From Natronomonas sp. (GTDB lineage Archaea > Halobacteriota > Halobacteria > Halobacteriales > Haloarculaceae), in the NCBI RefSeq assembly GCF_028274965.1, contig NZ_JAQCNO010000070.1, positions 1 to 40,703 of the forward strand: a DNA stretch of 40,703 nucleotides, written 5' to 3'. The first letter of the stretch is position 1. Each line of letters opens with the position of its first letter. A program made the translations under genes and the position numbers. Of this stretch, positions 7,516 to 15,413 are shown in pieces. The notes beneath the pieces are model-generated. The model was not told the DNA's origin. It did no database searches and was given only the letters and a program-made list of their open reading frames with translations.

Positions 7516-7677
7516 GAGCGGTGATCCGGTGTTGCGCTTTTGAGTGGTGCGGTTACTTATGCGTAGCGTTTCGCCCCCGAACGCCGGAACCGATCGCGGG
7601 TCGCACCCACGACGATCGCGGACCGCTCCGGGGTGGACGGACCACAGAGCTATGGTGTGGGCGTCCACATTCGCGGT

Positions 7678-8799
7678 ATGGAGTTCGAAGAGGCGGACGT
7701 ACACCGGCGGCTCGACGCCGACGGCCGGCCGCTGGAGGACGGCTACGAGCCGCCCGTGTCGGACGAGCGGCTGGTCGAGCTGTACCGCGACATGCGCCTC
7801 GCCAGGCACTTCGACGAGCGCATGATAAGCCTCCAGCGGCAGGGTCGACTCGGGACCTACGCCTCGCTCGCCGGCCAGGAGGGCTCACAGCTCGGCTCGA
7901 TGTACGCGCTGAGCGAGGACGATTGGGTGCTGTACCAGTACCGCGAGCACGGTGCGGTGATCGACCGCGGCGGGCTCGCGGAGTACATCCGGTACTGGAT
8001 GGGCCACGAGGAGGGAAACGCCGCGTTAACAGAGCACAACATCGCGCCGCTGAACATCGGCGTCGGGTCGCACATCCCGCACGCGGTCGGGATGGCCTGG
8101 GCGTCGAAGCTCCGCGGCGACGACGGGGTCGTCGTCTGTCATTTCGGGGAGGGATCGACGAGTCAGGGGGACTTCCACGAGGGGCTCAACTTCGCCGGCG
8201 TCTTCGACGTGCCCGCCGTGTTGGTGTGCAACAACAACCAGTGGGCGATCTCCGTGCCGGCGGGGACACAGACGGCGAGCGAGAGCTTCGCAAAGAAGGC
8301 CGAGGCGTACGGCTTCCCCGGCGTCCGGGTCGACGGGATGGATCCCATAGCGACCTTCGAGGTCGTCGCCGAGGCGCGAAAGCGGGCCGAGGCCGTCACG
8401 GAAAGTCGCCCGGAGTCGGCGGCGGAGGGGGCCGCGGGCCCGACACTCGTCGAGGCCGTCCAGTACCGCTTCGGCGCGCACACGACGGCGGACGACCCCT
8501 CGGCGTACCGCGACGACGCGGAGGTCGAACGCTGGAAGCGTTGGGACCCGATCCCACGGTTGGAGACGTTCCTCCGCGAGCGGGGGAGTCTCGACGACGA
8601 GCGGGCCGACGCGATCGAAACGGACGTCACGGAGGCGGTCGCCGAGGCGATCGACCGCGCCGCGGACGTCGAGACCGATCCTGACGACCTCTTTGCGGAC
8701 GCCTACGCCGACCTCCCCGAGCGGGTCCGGGAGCAGCGCGAGTACCTGCGCCGACTGCGCGAGAAACACGGGGACGAGGCGCTGTTGGAGGACAGTTAG
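7678..8799 (+). CDS. 2-oxoacid dehydrogenase E1 component, alpha subunit
   Basis: This 373-residue protein is the ThDP-binding alpha subunit of a pyruvate or branched-chain 2-oxoacid dehydrogenase E1. Early motifs are [15 protein letters not shown] and [10 protein letters not shown]. The ThDP/Mg motif reads [13 protein letters not shown]...CNNN; GEG replaces the GDG of pyruvate enzymes, as in human branched-chain E1 alpha. The loop [15 protein letters not shown] is the family's conserved second loop. The start at ATG 7678 (MEFEEADVH) is preferred over a GTG-type start at 7633. No E1 beta, E2 or E3 gene is nearby, so its partners lie elsewhere or it works with a shared beta subunit. The substrate is not decided. 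Its stop overlaps the convergent P450 gene by four bases. Confidence 0.92.
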   Translation: MEFEEADVHRRLDADGRPLEDGYEPPVSDERLVELYRDMRLARHFDERMISLQRQGRLGTYASLAGQEGSQLGSMYALSEDDWVLYQYREHGAVIDRGGLAEYIRYWMGHEEGNAALTEHNIAPLNIGVGSHIPHAVGMAWASKLRGDDGVVVCHFGEGSTSQGDFHEGLNFAGVFDVPAVLVCNNNQWAISVPAGTQTASESFAKKAEAYGFPGVRVDGMDPIATFEVVAEARKRAEAVTESRPESAAEGAAGPTLVEAVQYRFGAHTTADDPSAYRDDAEVERWKRWDPIPRLETFLRERGSLDDERADAIETDVTEAVAEAIDRAADVETDPDDLFADAYADLPERVREQREYLRRLREKHGDEALLEDS

Positions 8800-10169
8800 C
8801 GGGACGCCCGCGGTCCGGTTCGGTCCGCCGTGGCGGCCGGCGCGACCGTCGCCGACACGCCGTCGGCGGGGCGGAGCGTCGGCGTCAACCGGAGATCGTC
8901 CAGGGCGTCCTCGGGAACGTCGATGTCGAACTCCCGGGTCAGCCGAGCCAGGACGAGCGTCGCGCCGGCCAGCGCGAACCCCTGTCCGACGCAGGCGTGT
9001 GGCCCCGACGAGAAGGGGCGGTAGGCCGCCGTCTCGTTCGGGGTCGTCCGCGTCCAGCGGTCGGGATCGAACGTCTCTGGATCCTCAAAGTACCGGCCGT
9101 CGCGGTGGATCGTCCAAAGCGGCATGATCACCGCCGACCCGTCGGCGATCCGGTAGCCGCCGAGTTCGGCGTCGCCGTCGGCCCGTCTGAAAACGGCCCA
9201 CGCGGGCGAGTACAGCCGGAGCGCCTCCCGGTAAACCCGCTTCGTGTACTCGAGGCTGGCCAGGTCGTCCCGGGTCGGCGGCCCCTCGCCGAGGGTCGCA
9301 CGCGCCTCGGCCCGGACCCGTCGGCGCGCCTCGGGGTGCCACGAGAGCAGGCTCAGCGCGTACGTGAGGCTCAGAGCCGTCGTCTCGTGGCCGGCGATGA
9401 GGAAGGTCGCGACCTCGTCGCGGATCTGGTTTTCGGGGTACTCGACCTCGGGGTCGTCCTCCCGCCGGAGCAGCATCGTGAGCATGTCGGGCCGGTCGGG
9501 GGCCTCGCCGGCGGCGAGGGCTGCCCGCCGTTTCTCGATGAGGTCCTCGCTCAGCCCCCGGATGCCGGCCGCCGCCGCCTCGAACTCGGGTGAGACGGCG
9601 TTCGGCACCCAGTCCGGGAGCACCGTTTCGAGGCCGAACTCGAACTCCTCGCCGGCGGCGCGCATCCAGCCGTGGAACCGGTCGGCCCGCTCGGCGCCGA
9701 TGTCCTCGCCGAGGATCGTCTCGGAGGCCACGCGGAGCGTGATCGACGTCATCTCGCGGTGGAGGTCCGTCTCGTGGTCGCCGGCGTCCGCCCACTCGGC
9801 GGCGCGGTCGTGGACCCGGCGACCGGTCGCGTTCGCGTAGGCGGTCACCTGCCGCCCGCCGAAGGCGGGGGCCATGACCGAGCGCTGTTGGGACCAGAGG
9901 TCGCCCTCGCTCTGTACGAGCCCGTTTTGGGCGATCATCGCAGCAGCGCCCTGCGCCGGGACCCGGCGGAACGTGTCGGGCCGATCGAGGGCCTCGCCGA
10001 CGAGTTCCGGGTTGGTCAACACGACGAGCGGCGCGCGCCCGGGGATCGGGATCGCCGTTCCGTCCTCGAATCGGGCCTGGACGCCCTCGAGGAACCGGGC
10101 GGTCCCCGTGCCGAACCGCAGAGCGTTGAGCACGCCGGACTCGGGCGGGGCCGGGAGGGATCGAGACAT
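8796..10169 (-). CDS. Cytochrome P450
   Basis: This 457-residue soluble P450 monooxygenase shows the oxygen-activation helix with AGHETTAL near residue 250, the ExxR of the K helix in YREALRLY, the PERF-region equivalent FDPDRWT, and the heme loop [12 protein letters not shown] with the axial Cys at about 393. There is no N-terminal membrane anchor, so it is cytoplasmic. The sequence style (HETTAL, class similar to bacterial CYP102/fatty-acid relatives) fits the haloarchaeal P450 group typified by CYP174 of Halobacterium, but I cannot assign the CYP family. No ferredoxin or reductase gene lies beside it. Substrate is unknown; fatty acids or isoprenoids are possible. It converges on the E1 alpha gene with a 4-base stop overlap. 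Confidence 0.95.
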   Translation of the reverse strand: MSRSLPAPPESGVLNALRFGTGTARFLEGVQARFEDGTAIPIPGRAPLVVLTNPELVGEALDRPDTFRRVPAQGAAAMIAQNGLVQSEGDLWSQQRSVMAPAFGGRQVTAYANATGRRVHDRAAEWADAGDHETDLHREMTSITLRVASETILGEDIGAERADRFHGWMRAAGEEFEFGLETVLPDWVPNAVSPEFEAAAAGIRGLSEDLIEKRRAALAAGEAPDRPDMLTMLLRREDDPEVEYPENQIRDEVATFLIAGHETTALSLTYALSLLSWHPEARRRVRAEARATLGEGPPTRDDLASLEYTKRVYREALRLYSPAWAVFRRADGDAELGGYRIADGSAVIMPLWTIHRDGRYFEDPETFDPDRWTRTTPNETAAYRPFSSGPHACVGQGFALAGATLVLARLTREFDIDVPEDALDDLRLTPTLRPADGVSATVAPAATADRTGPRASR

Positions 10170-10276
10170 ACTACTTGGTTGGACCGAGCCCTATTGTGGC
10201 TTTCGCGCCCGGAAGCGTCTCCGGGTTCCGGGGGACGGCGGACGGTAGGCGAGCGACGACGGACGGCGGCAAGCGC

Positions 10277-11464
10277 TCAGGTCGTCGTCGTGATCTCGAT
10301 GACGTCGCGGTGTGTGAGCTCCGTGTCGGCGCCGATCTGTCGGCTCGACCGGACGTCGTGGGCGTGCAACAGCCCGTCGCCGATGTCGGTGTGAAGCGAG
10401 TACGCGAACTCCTCGACGGTCGACCCCTCGGGGAAGACGAAACAGTCCTGCAGGAACGAGCCGTCCTCTGCCGGCGCGCGCGCACCGGGGAAGACGGCGA
10501 TCGCGCCCAACTCCTCGAACAGCGCGGCCTCGAGGGCGCGCTGGACGCCGGTCCCGCCGAACCGCTCGAGGAAGGTCTCGATCTCCGCGAGGCCGGCGCG
10601 CTCCTCGGCCGGGAGGTCCCCCGTGACGTCGAACGCGTCGTCCCCGGGGCGGTACTCGAGGGCGCCGGTCTCGTCGCCGCGCTTGAGGGCCTTCTCGGCG
10701 TGGGCCGACACGGGGACGATCGTCAGGTGCTCGTAGTCGGGGTCGGCCGCGATCTCGGCGTAGCGCTCCTGTGCGGCCTCTGTGTCGGCTTTGTTCGCCG
10801 CGATCAGTATCGGCTTCGTCCGGATCCGGATCTCGCGGGCGAGCGCCTCCCGGTCCGCGTCGTCCCACGCCGCGGGATCGGACCCGAGATCGGACGCGAG
10901 GAGGACCTGCGAGAGCTCCGTTTCGTCGATGCCGAAGGCGGACATCTGCTCGGCGAGGTCGGCCTCGATCGCCCGCTCGGCGCCGTCGTAGCCCGAGCGG
11001 TGGCGCTCGATTCCCTTCTCGAGGACGTCGAGGTACCACATGTCGAGTTCGGTCTCGAGGAAGTCGATGTCCTCGCGGGGGTCGTGGTCCTCTGTCGGTT
11101 CGCCGTTCAGGTCGGTCCGGCCGGTGAAATCGACGACGTGGATCAACACGTCGGCCTCGTTGAGGTCCGTCAGGAACTGGTTTCCGAGGCCTCTTCCCTC
11201 GTGGGCGCCGGGGACCAGCCCCGCGACGTCGACGAGTTTCGTCGGAACGAACCGGACGCCCTCGGCGCAGTAGCCGTGGTTCGGCGTGCACTCGCGGCCG
11301 AACTCCGGGGCCGCACACTCGACACGGACGTACGCCTCGCCGACCGCGGGGTCGATCGTCGTGAAGGGGTAGGCGCCCTCGGGGACGTCGTTCATCGTCG
11401 CGGCGTTGAAGAAGGTGGACTTGCCGACGGAGGGCTTGCCGACGAGCCCGATCGTGTAGCTCAT
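10277..11464 (-). CDS. YchF/OLA1-type translation-associated GTPase
   Basis: This 395-residue protein is an Obg-family P-loop NTPase of the YchF group, which binds ribosomes and in some members prefers ATP. G1 is GKPSVGKST (about residues 9-17), switch I includes YPFTTIDPAVG, G3 is DVAGLVPGAHEGRGLGNQFL, G4 is NKAD near 226, followed by a VPVSAHAE G5. A C-terminal TGS domain ends in SSRQIGADTELTHRDVIEI. The archaeal type has an extra helical stretch between G3 and G4. The start at ATG 11464 is directly before the P-loop strand. A CCTTTAG box lies 26-32 bases upstream. Diverging from aIF-1A, it shares the broader translation theme of the window, although no operon links them. Confidence 0.93.
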   Translation of the reverse strand: MSYTIGLVGKPSVGKSTFFNAATMNDVPEGAYPFTTIDPAVGEAYVRVECAAPEFGRECTPNHGYCAEGVRFVPTKLVDVAGLVPGAHEGRGLGNQFLTDLNEADVLIHVVDFTGRTDLNGEPTEDHDPREDIDFLETELDMWYLDVLEKGIERHRSGYDGAERAIEADLAEQMSAFGIDETELSQVLLASDLGSDPAAWDDADREALAREIRIRTKPILIAANKADTEAAQERYAEIAADPDYEHLTIVPVSAHAEKALKRGDETGALEYRPGDDAFDVTGDLPAEERAGLAEIETFLERFGGTGVQRALEAALFEELGAIAVFPGARAPAEDGSFLQDCFVFPEGSTVEEFAYSLHTDIGDGLLHAHDVRSSRQIGADTELTHRDVIEITTTT

Positions 11465-11489
11465 TGTGCGTACGGAGCCGAACGAGCCG

Positions 11490-11496
11490 CTAAAGG
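11490..11496 (-). promoter_or_regulatory. TATA-like box for the YchF-type gene
   Basis: CCTTTAG on the minus strand lies 26-32 bases before the ATG at 11464; a second AT-rich stretch, TTTGATAA, sits just upstream of it. Spacing fits leaderless initiation. Confidence 0.4.
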
Positions 11497-11642
11497 GTTA
11501 TCAAACGCCGCGAGCGTGCGAACGAGTATCACGCGACCGGTAGAGGGATCGGCGGGCCAGGGCCAACCGGGGGCGCGTCCTCGCCGTCCGGGTCGGTCCC
11601 GCGTTCGGTCGCCGTGCGTCGGGGTCTCACCCCTCCCGCACG

Positions 11643-11650
11643 CTTTTATG
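11643..11650 (+). promoter_or_regulatory. TATA box for the aIF-1A gene
   Basis: CTTTTATG is centred about 26 bases upstream of the GTG at 11673. This is a strong match to haloarchaeal TATA boxes and supports a leaderless transcript and the GTG start. Confidence 0.6.
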
Positions 11651-11672
11651 CGCGGGAGGGCGTAGATACGCC

Positions 11673-11957
11673 GTGAGCGAAGAGTCAGGGCGGAAGAACC
11701 TACGGATGCCCAACGACGACGAGCTGTTCGCGGTGGTAACCCAACACGACGGGGGGAACCACGTCCGCGTGCAGTGTGAGGACGGCAAAAGCCGGATGGG
11801 CCGGATCCCCGGCCGCATGAAGTACCGGGTCTGGATCAACGAGGGCGACACGGTCCTCGTCGAGCCCTGGGACTGGCAGGACGAGAAGGCCAACATCGAG
11901 TGGCGCTACGACAGCCAGGACGCCGAACAGCTGCGCCGCGAAGGCCACATCGAGTAA
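11673..11957 (+). CDS. Translation initiation factor aIF-1A
   Basis: This 94-residue protein is the archaeal homologue of eIF1A, an OB-fold factor that binds the A site region of the small ribosomal subunit during initiation. Family features are the basic N-terminal tail ([10 protein letters not shown]), the OB-fold core with [19 protein letters not shown] and [19 protein letters not shown], and the [18 protein letters not shown] segment. The C-terminal acidic tail is short, as usual in archaea. Its start is the GTG at 11673; a TATA box at the right distance leaves room for almost no leader. It stands alone, between the divergent YchF-type GTPase and a convergent zinc-motif protein. Confidence 0.96.
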   Translation: MSEESGRKNLRMPNDDELFAVVTQHDGGNHVRVQCEDGKSRMGRIPGRMKYRVWINEGDTVLVEPWDWQDEKANIEWRYDSQDAEQLRREGHIE

Positions 11958-12070
11958 ACTCCGTACGCCTCCGCAGGCGCCGGGTCGTGGGGCTCCGCGT
12001 TCCGCGTCTTACGTTCGCGTGAGGACGTTTCTCGGTCGCTCGGTCGCCGAGCGGCGCGAACGCCGTCGCC

Positions 12071-12424
12071 TCAGCGATCGGGCGCGATCGTCGTCGCCTC
12101 GCCGTCGGCGCTCGAAACCGTCACCTCGTGGTCGGTGTGTCGGGCGTGGGTCTCGGCCCACCGGCGCGCGGGGCGTTCCGTGAGAAACTCGTCGCCGTCG
12201 GGACAGCTCTCGCAGGCGACGATCCAGGGTCTGACGTCGTCCGGGAAGTGCCCGGTGTGTCGCTTGTGATCGAGCGCGAAGCGCTCGACGGCGCGGTTGC
12301 CGACCCGGAGCGTGTCGAGTTCGTACTCGAGGTTCCACTCGGTACCGCACTGGCGGCACGCGACGGTGGGGGTGTCGTCGATGCCGTCCGGCGAGCGCTG
12401 GCCACCGTCGGACCCGTCTGGCAC
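12071..12424 (-). CDS. Paired CxxC/HxxHTxH zinc-motif protein (117 aa)
   Basis: No named family is recognised. The 117-residue protein carries two similar putative metal-binding units: Cys23-Cys26 with His53, His56 and His59 (CRQC ... HKRHTGH), and Cys71-Cys74 with His93, His96 and His99 (CESC ... HARHTDH). The repeated CxxC ... HxxHTxH layout suggests an internal duplication, each unit able to hold one zinc. The linker includes RFALDHKRH and RRWAETHARH, so the two His helices are alike. The last 18 residues are acidic and probably disordered. A strong AT-rich TATA box precedes the ATG. Nucleic-acid or protein binding is possible; nothing in the context decides it. Confidence 0.72.
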   Translation of the reverse strand: MPDGSDGGQRSPDGIDDTPTVACRQCGTEWNLEYELDTLRVGNRAVERFALDHKRHTGHFPDDVRPWIVACESCPDGDEFLTERPARRWAETHARHTDHEVTVSSADGEATTIAPDR

Positions 12425-12447
12425 GACCGGGAGTTCGGTTCGGTCGC

Positions 12448-12456
12448 ATAAATATA
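12448..12456 (-). promoter_or_regulatory. TATA box for the paired zinc-motif gene
   Basis: TATATTTAT on the minus strand lies 24-32 bases before the ATG at 12424. It is one of the best TATA matches in the window. It lies in the 67 bases after the M28 peptidase stop, so this gene has its own promoter. Confidence 0.6.
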
Positions 12457-12491
12457 CCTCGGGACGGACGTCGACCCGGACGCTCGACCGG

Positions 12492-13793
12492 TCAGTACGG
12501 CCAATCGCCGATGACCCGCATCCCCTCCGCGAGGTCCTCCGCCGCGAGTTGCTCGGCGATCGCGTCGGGCGATCGGTGCGCGATCGCCGTCTCGGCGTCG
12601 GCGAGTTCGACCGTCAGTTCCGTCAGCAGGATCGCCTGCTCGCGGAGCGTCCGGGCCTCGAGTTTGTCGATCGTGTCGGCGTGGGTGTGGCCCCACCCGC
12701 GGCCCCGATCGCCCGTGCTCGATCTGACGTGGTACCCGGGGACCCCTCGGGTGACGTACGGCCAGTGGTCGCTGTGTGGGTTCAGTTCCGGCGGCGCGCG
12801 GATCGGGTGGTCGGTCCGGTCGGCGACCCGCTCGACGGCGTCGACGAGGCCGTCGAACCCGTGGGCGTGACAGACGAGCGTCCGATCGCGGACGACGCCG
12901 TCGTTGTTCAGGACGGCTTTGATCCGCTCGGGGTCGCGTCGGTCGGCGTCGCGCGTCGACCCGACGAGACCGACCTCCTCCGCGCCGAAGACGAGACAGT
13001 GGACCCGCGTATCGAGGTCCCCTTCGCGGTCGGCGAGCGCGCGGGCGACCTCGAGGACGACGGCCGTTCCGGCGGCGTTGTCGGTCGCCCCCTCGGAGAT
13101 GTCGTGGGCGTCGACGTGGCTCGTCAACAGCACCGCCCGCTCCGTGTCGGGGCCGAGTTCGGCGTGGACGTTGTGACTCCTCGCGGGGGCGATGTCGGCG
13201 TCGACGGAGACGGTCACGGCGTCGCCGGAAAACCGGCGGCCGAGCCGCGCGCCGACTTCCTTCGAGACGCCGACGGCGGGGATCGAACCGATCGGCTCAT
13301 CGTCGGTCCCGACGCTGCCCGTCGGCGGCAGACAGCCCTCGACGTGGTTGCGGTAGACGAACGCCGACGCGCCGGCCTCGACCGCGTGGTAGTACTTCTC
13401 GCGGCGGTGGACGTAGCGGCCGTAGTGTTCGGGCATGTCGCTCGCGACGAGAACGACCGCGCCCTCGAGGTCCCGCTCGAAGTCCGAGGGGAGCCCGTAG
13501 CCGAGATCGACGAGTTCCCCGGTCGCGTCGGCCGAGGGGCTCCGGGGCAGCGCGATCGCCTCGTGGGTCGATCCGCCGGCGCGGACGTCGGCCGATCCCC
13601 GCGTCCACCCCTGGATCTCGAAGGGCTCGAGGCGGGCGTTCCGGCACCCGACCGCCTCGAGCGCGTCCCGCGTTGCCTCGGCTGCGCGCCGCTCGCCGTC
13701 GCTGCCCGCCATCCGGTTGCCGGTGTCGACGAGGGTCTCTAAGTGGTTCCACCCGACGTCGCTCTCGAAGGTCCGTCCGATCCACGCGGACAT
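12492..13793 (-). CDS. M28 family metallopeptidase
   Basis: This 433-residue protein is an M28 (aminopeptidase Y/S type) dizinc peptidase. Ligand motifs appear in order: SHVDAHD (His and following Asp), ATDNAAG (bridging Asp), FGAEEVGLVGS (catalytic Glu and ligand Glu), LNNDG (Asp) and GHTHADTIDKLE (last His). A protease-associated domain is inserted at about residues 100-225 (VVLVASDMPEH, GASAFVYRNH, IPAVGVSKEVG). There is no signal peptide or Tat motif, so it appears cytoplasmic. The start at ATG 13793 is set by the family N-terminus and a TATA box; a longer frame to 14825 runs antisense to the MFS gene and is rejected. Substrate peptides are unknown. Confidence 0.92.
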   Translation of the reverse strand: MSAWIGRTFESDVGWNHLETLVDTGNRMAGSDGERRAAEATRDALEAVGCRNARLEPFEIQGWTRGSADVRAGGSTHEAIALPRSPSADATGELVDLGYGLPSDFERDLEGAVVLVASDMPEHYGRYVHRREKYYHAVEAGASAFVYRNHVEGCLPPTGSVGTDDEPIGSIPAVGVSKEVGARLGRRFSGDAVTVSVDADIAPARSHNVHAELGPDTERAVLLTSHVDAHDISEGATDNAAGTAVVLEVARALADREGDLDTRVHCLVFGAEEVGLVGSTRDADRRDPERIKAVLNNDGVVRDRTLVCHAHGFDGLVDAVERVADRTDHPIRAPPELNPHSDHWPYVTRGVPGYHVRSSTGDRGRGWGHTHADTIDKLEARTLREQAILLTELTVELADAETAIAHRSPDAIAEQLAAEDLAEGMRVIGDWPY

Positions 13794-13815
13794 GGGCGTG
13801 CTAACGGGGACGCGG

Positions 13816-13823
13816 ATAAAAGC
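13816..13823 (-). promoter_or_regulatory. TATA-like box for the M28 peptidase gene
   Basis: GCTTTTAT on the minus strand lies 23-30 bases before the ATG at 13793. The spacing supports this start and a leaderless message. Confidence 0.5.
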
Positions 13824-13943
13824 TATCGGGGCGAGCGCAGACGGCGCGGTCGGATCGCGTCGCGTCGAGACGGGCCGCCGCCGGGCGGTCGGGGCGAAAC
13901 CCACACATTGAAGCCGCCGCTCGGTGGGAGATACGGACGCCGA

Positions 13944-15194
13944 ATGTCCTTCGAACTCCGGGCCGAACTCGCCGATCGGGTGTACTACGGGTGGGTGATC
14001 GCGGTCGCCTGTTTTCTCGCCTCCGTCGTCGTCTTCGGGACGACGTACGCCTTCGGCGTGTTCTACGACGCGTTCATCGCGGAGTTCGACAGCTCGCGGT
14101 CGGTGATCGCGCTCGTCTTCGGGCTCCAGACGGCCGTCCTTTATCTCGCCGCCGTCGGCGCCGGACGGCTGACGGAGCGTGTCGGACAGCGACGCGTCGC
14201 GGCGGGCTCCGCGGCCGTCCTCGTCGTCGGGCTCGTCTGGACGTCGATGGCGGGGTCCTACGCCGAGTTGCTCGTCGCCTTCGGGGTCCTCTCGGCCGTC
14301 GGCATGTCCGGGCTGTACATCGTCGGGTACGCGACGCTCCCGGCGTGGTTCGAGCGCCGCCGCGGGGCCGCCGCCGGGCTCGCCTCGGCCGGCCTCGGGG
14401 TCGGCCTCGTCGTCATTCCGCCGGGCGCCGACTACGCCATCTCCGCGTTCGGCTGGCGGGGGGCGATGCTCCTCGTCGCCGCCGCGGTCGCGGCGCTGTC
14501 GGTCGTCGTCGTCTCGCTTTTCGCCGACGGGCCGGAGGCGGTCGGGGCCGACCTCGGCGTCGAGTTCGCCGACCCCGAGGCGGTTCTTGCGGCCGACGCG
14601 ACCGATGAGCGTGGCTACCTCGGGTCGGTGCTCCGGTCGGGCTCGTTTTGGCTCGTCTTCGCCGGATGGCTGTTGGTCTTCGCCCCGCTTTTCGCCGTGT
14701 TGAGCCACGTCGTGCTCCACGCGACGGACGTCGGCGTCGGCCGATCGACCGGCGTGTTCGCCATCGCGGTCGTCGGCGGGACGACGACGCTTGCGCGGTT
14801 CGGGATCGGCTGGCTCTCCGATCACCTCGGTCGGGTCCGGACGTTCGTCGCCTGTGCGCTGCTTTTGGGCGGCGCAACGGTGGGGCTCGGCCTCGCCTCG
14901 ACGACCGGCCCGTTTCTCGCGTTCGTCACGGCGCTCGGCGTCGGCTACGGCGGGTGCGGGGGGTTACTCGGCGCGGTCACGGCGGACATCTTCGGCGACA
15001 GGTCGCTCAACACGCTGTTCGCGCTGCTTTCGGTCTCGTTTTCGGTTTCCGGGCTGCTCGCGCCCTCCCTCGCCGGCGTCTGGTTTCAGACCGCGGGGAG
15101 TTACCGGGGGGCGTTCGTCGTCGCTGGCCTCGTCGGGGCGCTCGGAGCCGCGGCCGTGTGGGTCGGCGTCGCCGTCCGCTCGCGGGGGTCCTGA
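13944..15194 (+). CDS. MFS transporter, OFA/monocarboxylate type
   Basis: This 416-residue protein has about 12 hydrophobic membrane segments and the two-half layout of the Major Facilitator Superfamily. The N-terminus YYGWVIAVACFLASVVVFGTTYAFGVFYDAFIAEF is typical of the oxalate/formate antiporter (OFA) and monocarboxylate-carrier-like group. A cytoplasmic loop 2-3 motif appears as GRLTERVGQRRVAAGS, and the matching second-half loop as GWLSDHLGRVRTF. The central loop after TM6 is acidic (about residues 195-225). Substrate is probably a small organic acid anion, by family only. The start is the ATG at 13944; an open frame from 13743 overlaps the peptidase start and is not used. A T-run follows the gene. 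Confidence 0.88.
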   Translation: MSFELRAELADRVYYGWVIAVACFLASVVVFGTTYAFGVFYDAFIAEFDSSRSVIALVFGLQTAVLYLAAVGAGRLTERVGQRRVAAGSAAVLVVGLVWTSMAGSYAELLVAFGVLSAVGMSGLYIVGYATLPAWFERRRGAAAGLASAGLGVGLVVIPPGADYAISAFGWRGAMLLVAAAVAALSVVVVSLFADGPEAVGADLGVEFADPEAVLAADATDERGYLGSVLRSGSFWLVFAGWLLVFAPLFAVLSHVVLHATDVGVGRSTGVFAIAVVGGTTTLARFGIGWLSDHLGRVRTFVACALLLGGATVGLGLASTTGPFLAFVTALGVGYGGCGGLLGAVTADIFGDRSLNTLFALLSVSFSVSGLLAPSLAGVWFQTAGSYRGAFVVAGLVGALGAAAVWVGVAVRSRGS

Positions 15195-15209
15195 GGGGGG
15201 CGAGAACGG

Positions 15210-15215
15210 TTTTTT
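15210..15215 (+). terminator. T-run after the MFS gene
   Basis: Six T residues lie 15 bases past the stop of the MFS gene, in otherwise GC-rich DNA. Archaeal RNA polymerase can terminate at such T-runs without a hairpin. It lies before the convergent tRNA gene, so it would keep transcription from running into it. Confidence 0.45.
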
Positions 15216-15289
15216 GCGGACGCCGCGGGCCGCTCGACCGGAGCGCGTTCGGGGGCGTCGCTGCTCGAAAGCGGTTTACAGCGAGACGA

Positions 15290-15360
15290 TGGGACCGCCG
15301 TGATTCGAACACGGGTCCAACGCACCCCATGCGCAGAGGATACCACTACCCCACGGTCCC
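15290..15360 (-). tRNA. tRNA-Pro (GGG)
   Basis: Read on the minus strand, a 71-base cloverleaf is present. The acceptor GGGACCG pairs with CGGTCCC, with discriminator A. The T arm is CCGTG-TTCGAAT-CACGG, and the D arm holds AGTGGTA. The anticodon loop ATGGGGT gives anticodon GGG with G at 37, as in proline tRNAs. The anticodon stem TGCGC/GCGTT has four pairs (one G-T) and a T-T mismatch at 27-43. CCA is not encoded, and no intron is seen. A TATA-like box lies about 28 bases upstream. It lies 53 bases past the end of truB/cbf5 on the same strand, so read-through is possible. Confidence 0.93.
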
Positions 15361-15387
15361 TCGCGTGTCGACCGACGGCAGTCGGAG

Positions 15388-15395
15388 GTTTAGTC
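15388..15395 (-). promoter_or_regulatory. TATA-like box for tRNA-Pro
   Basis: GACTAAAC on the minus strand lies 28-35 bases before the tRNA 5' end at 15360. It suggests the tRNA has its own promoter between truB and itself. Confidence 0.4.
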
Positions 15396-15413
15396 TCTTC
15401 GTTTCGGCCCGCC

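Noticed and set aside
12492-14825. 777-codon frame extending the M28 peptidase leftward of its start
   Set aside because: The extension runs antisense to the MFS transporter and reads as charged low-complexity sequence. The peptidase N-terminus and the TATA box at 13816 fix the start at 13793.
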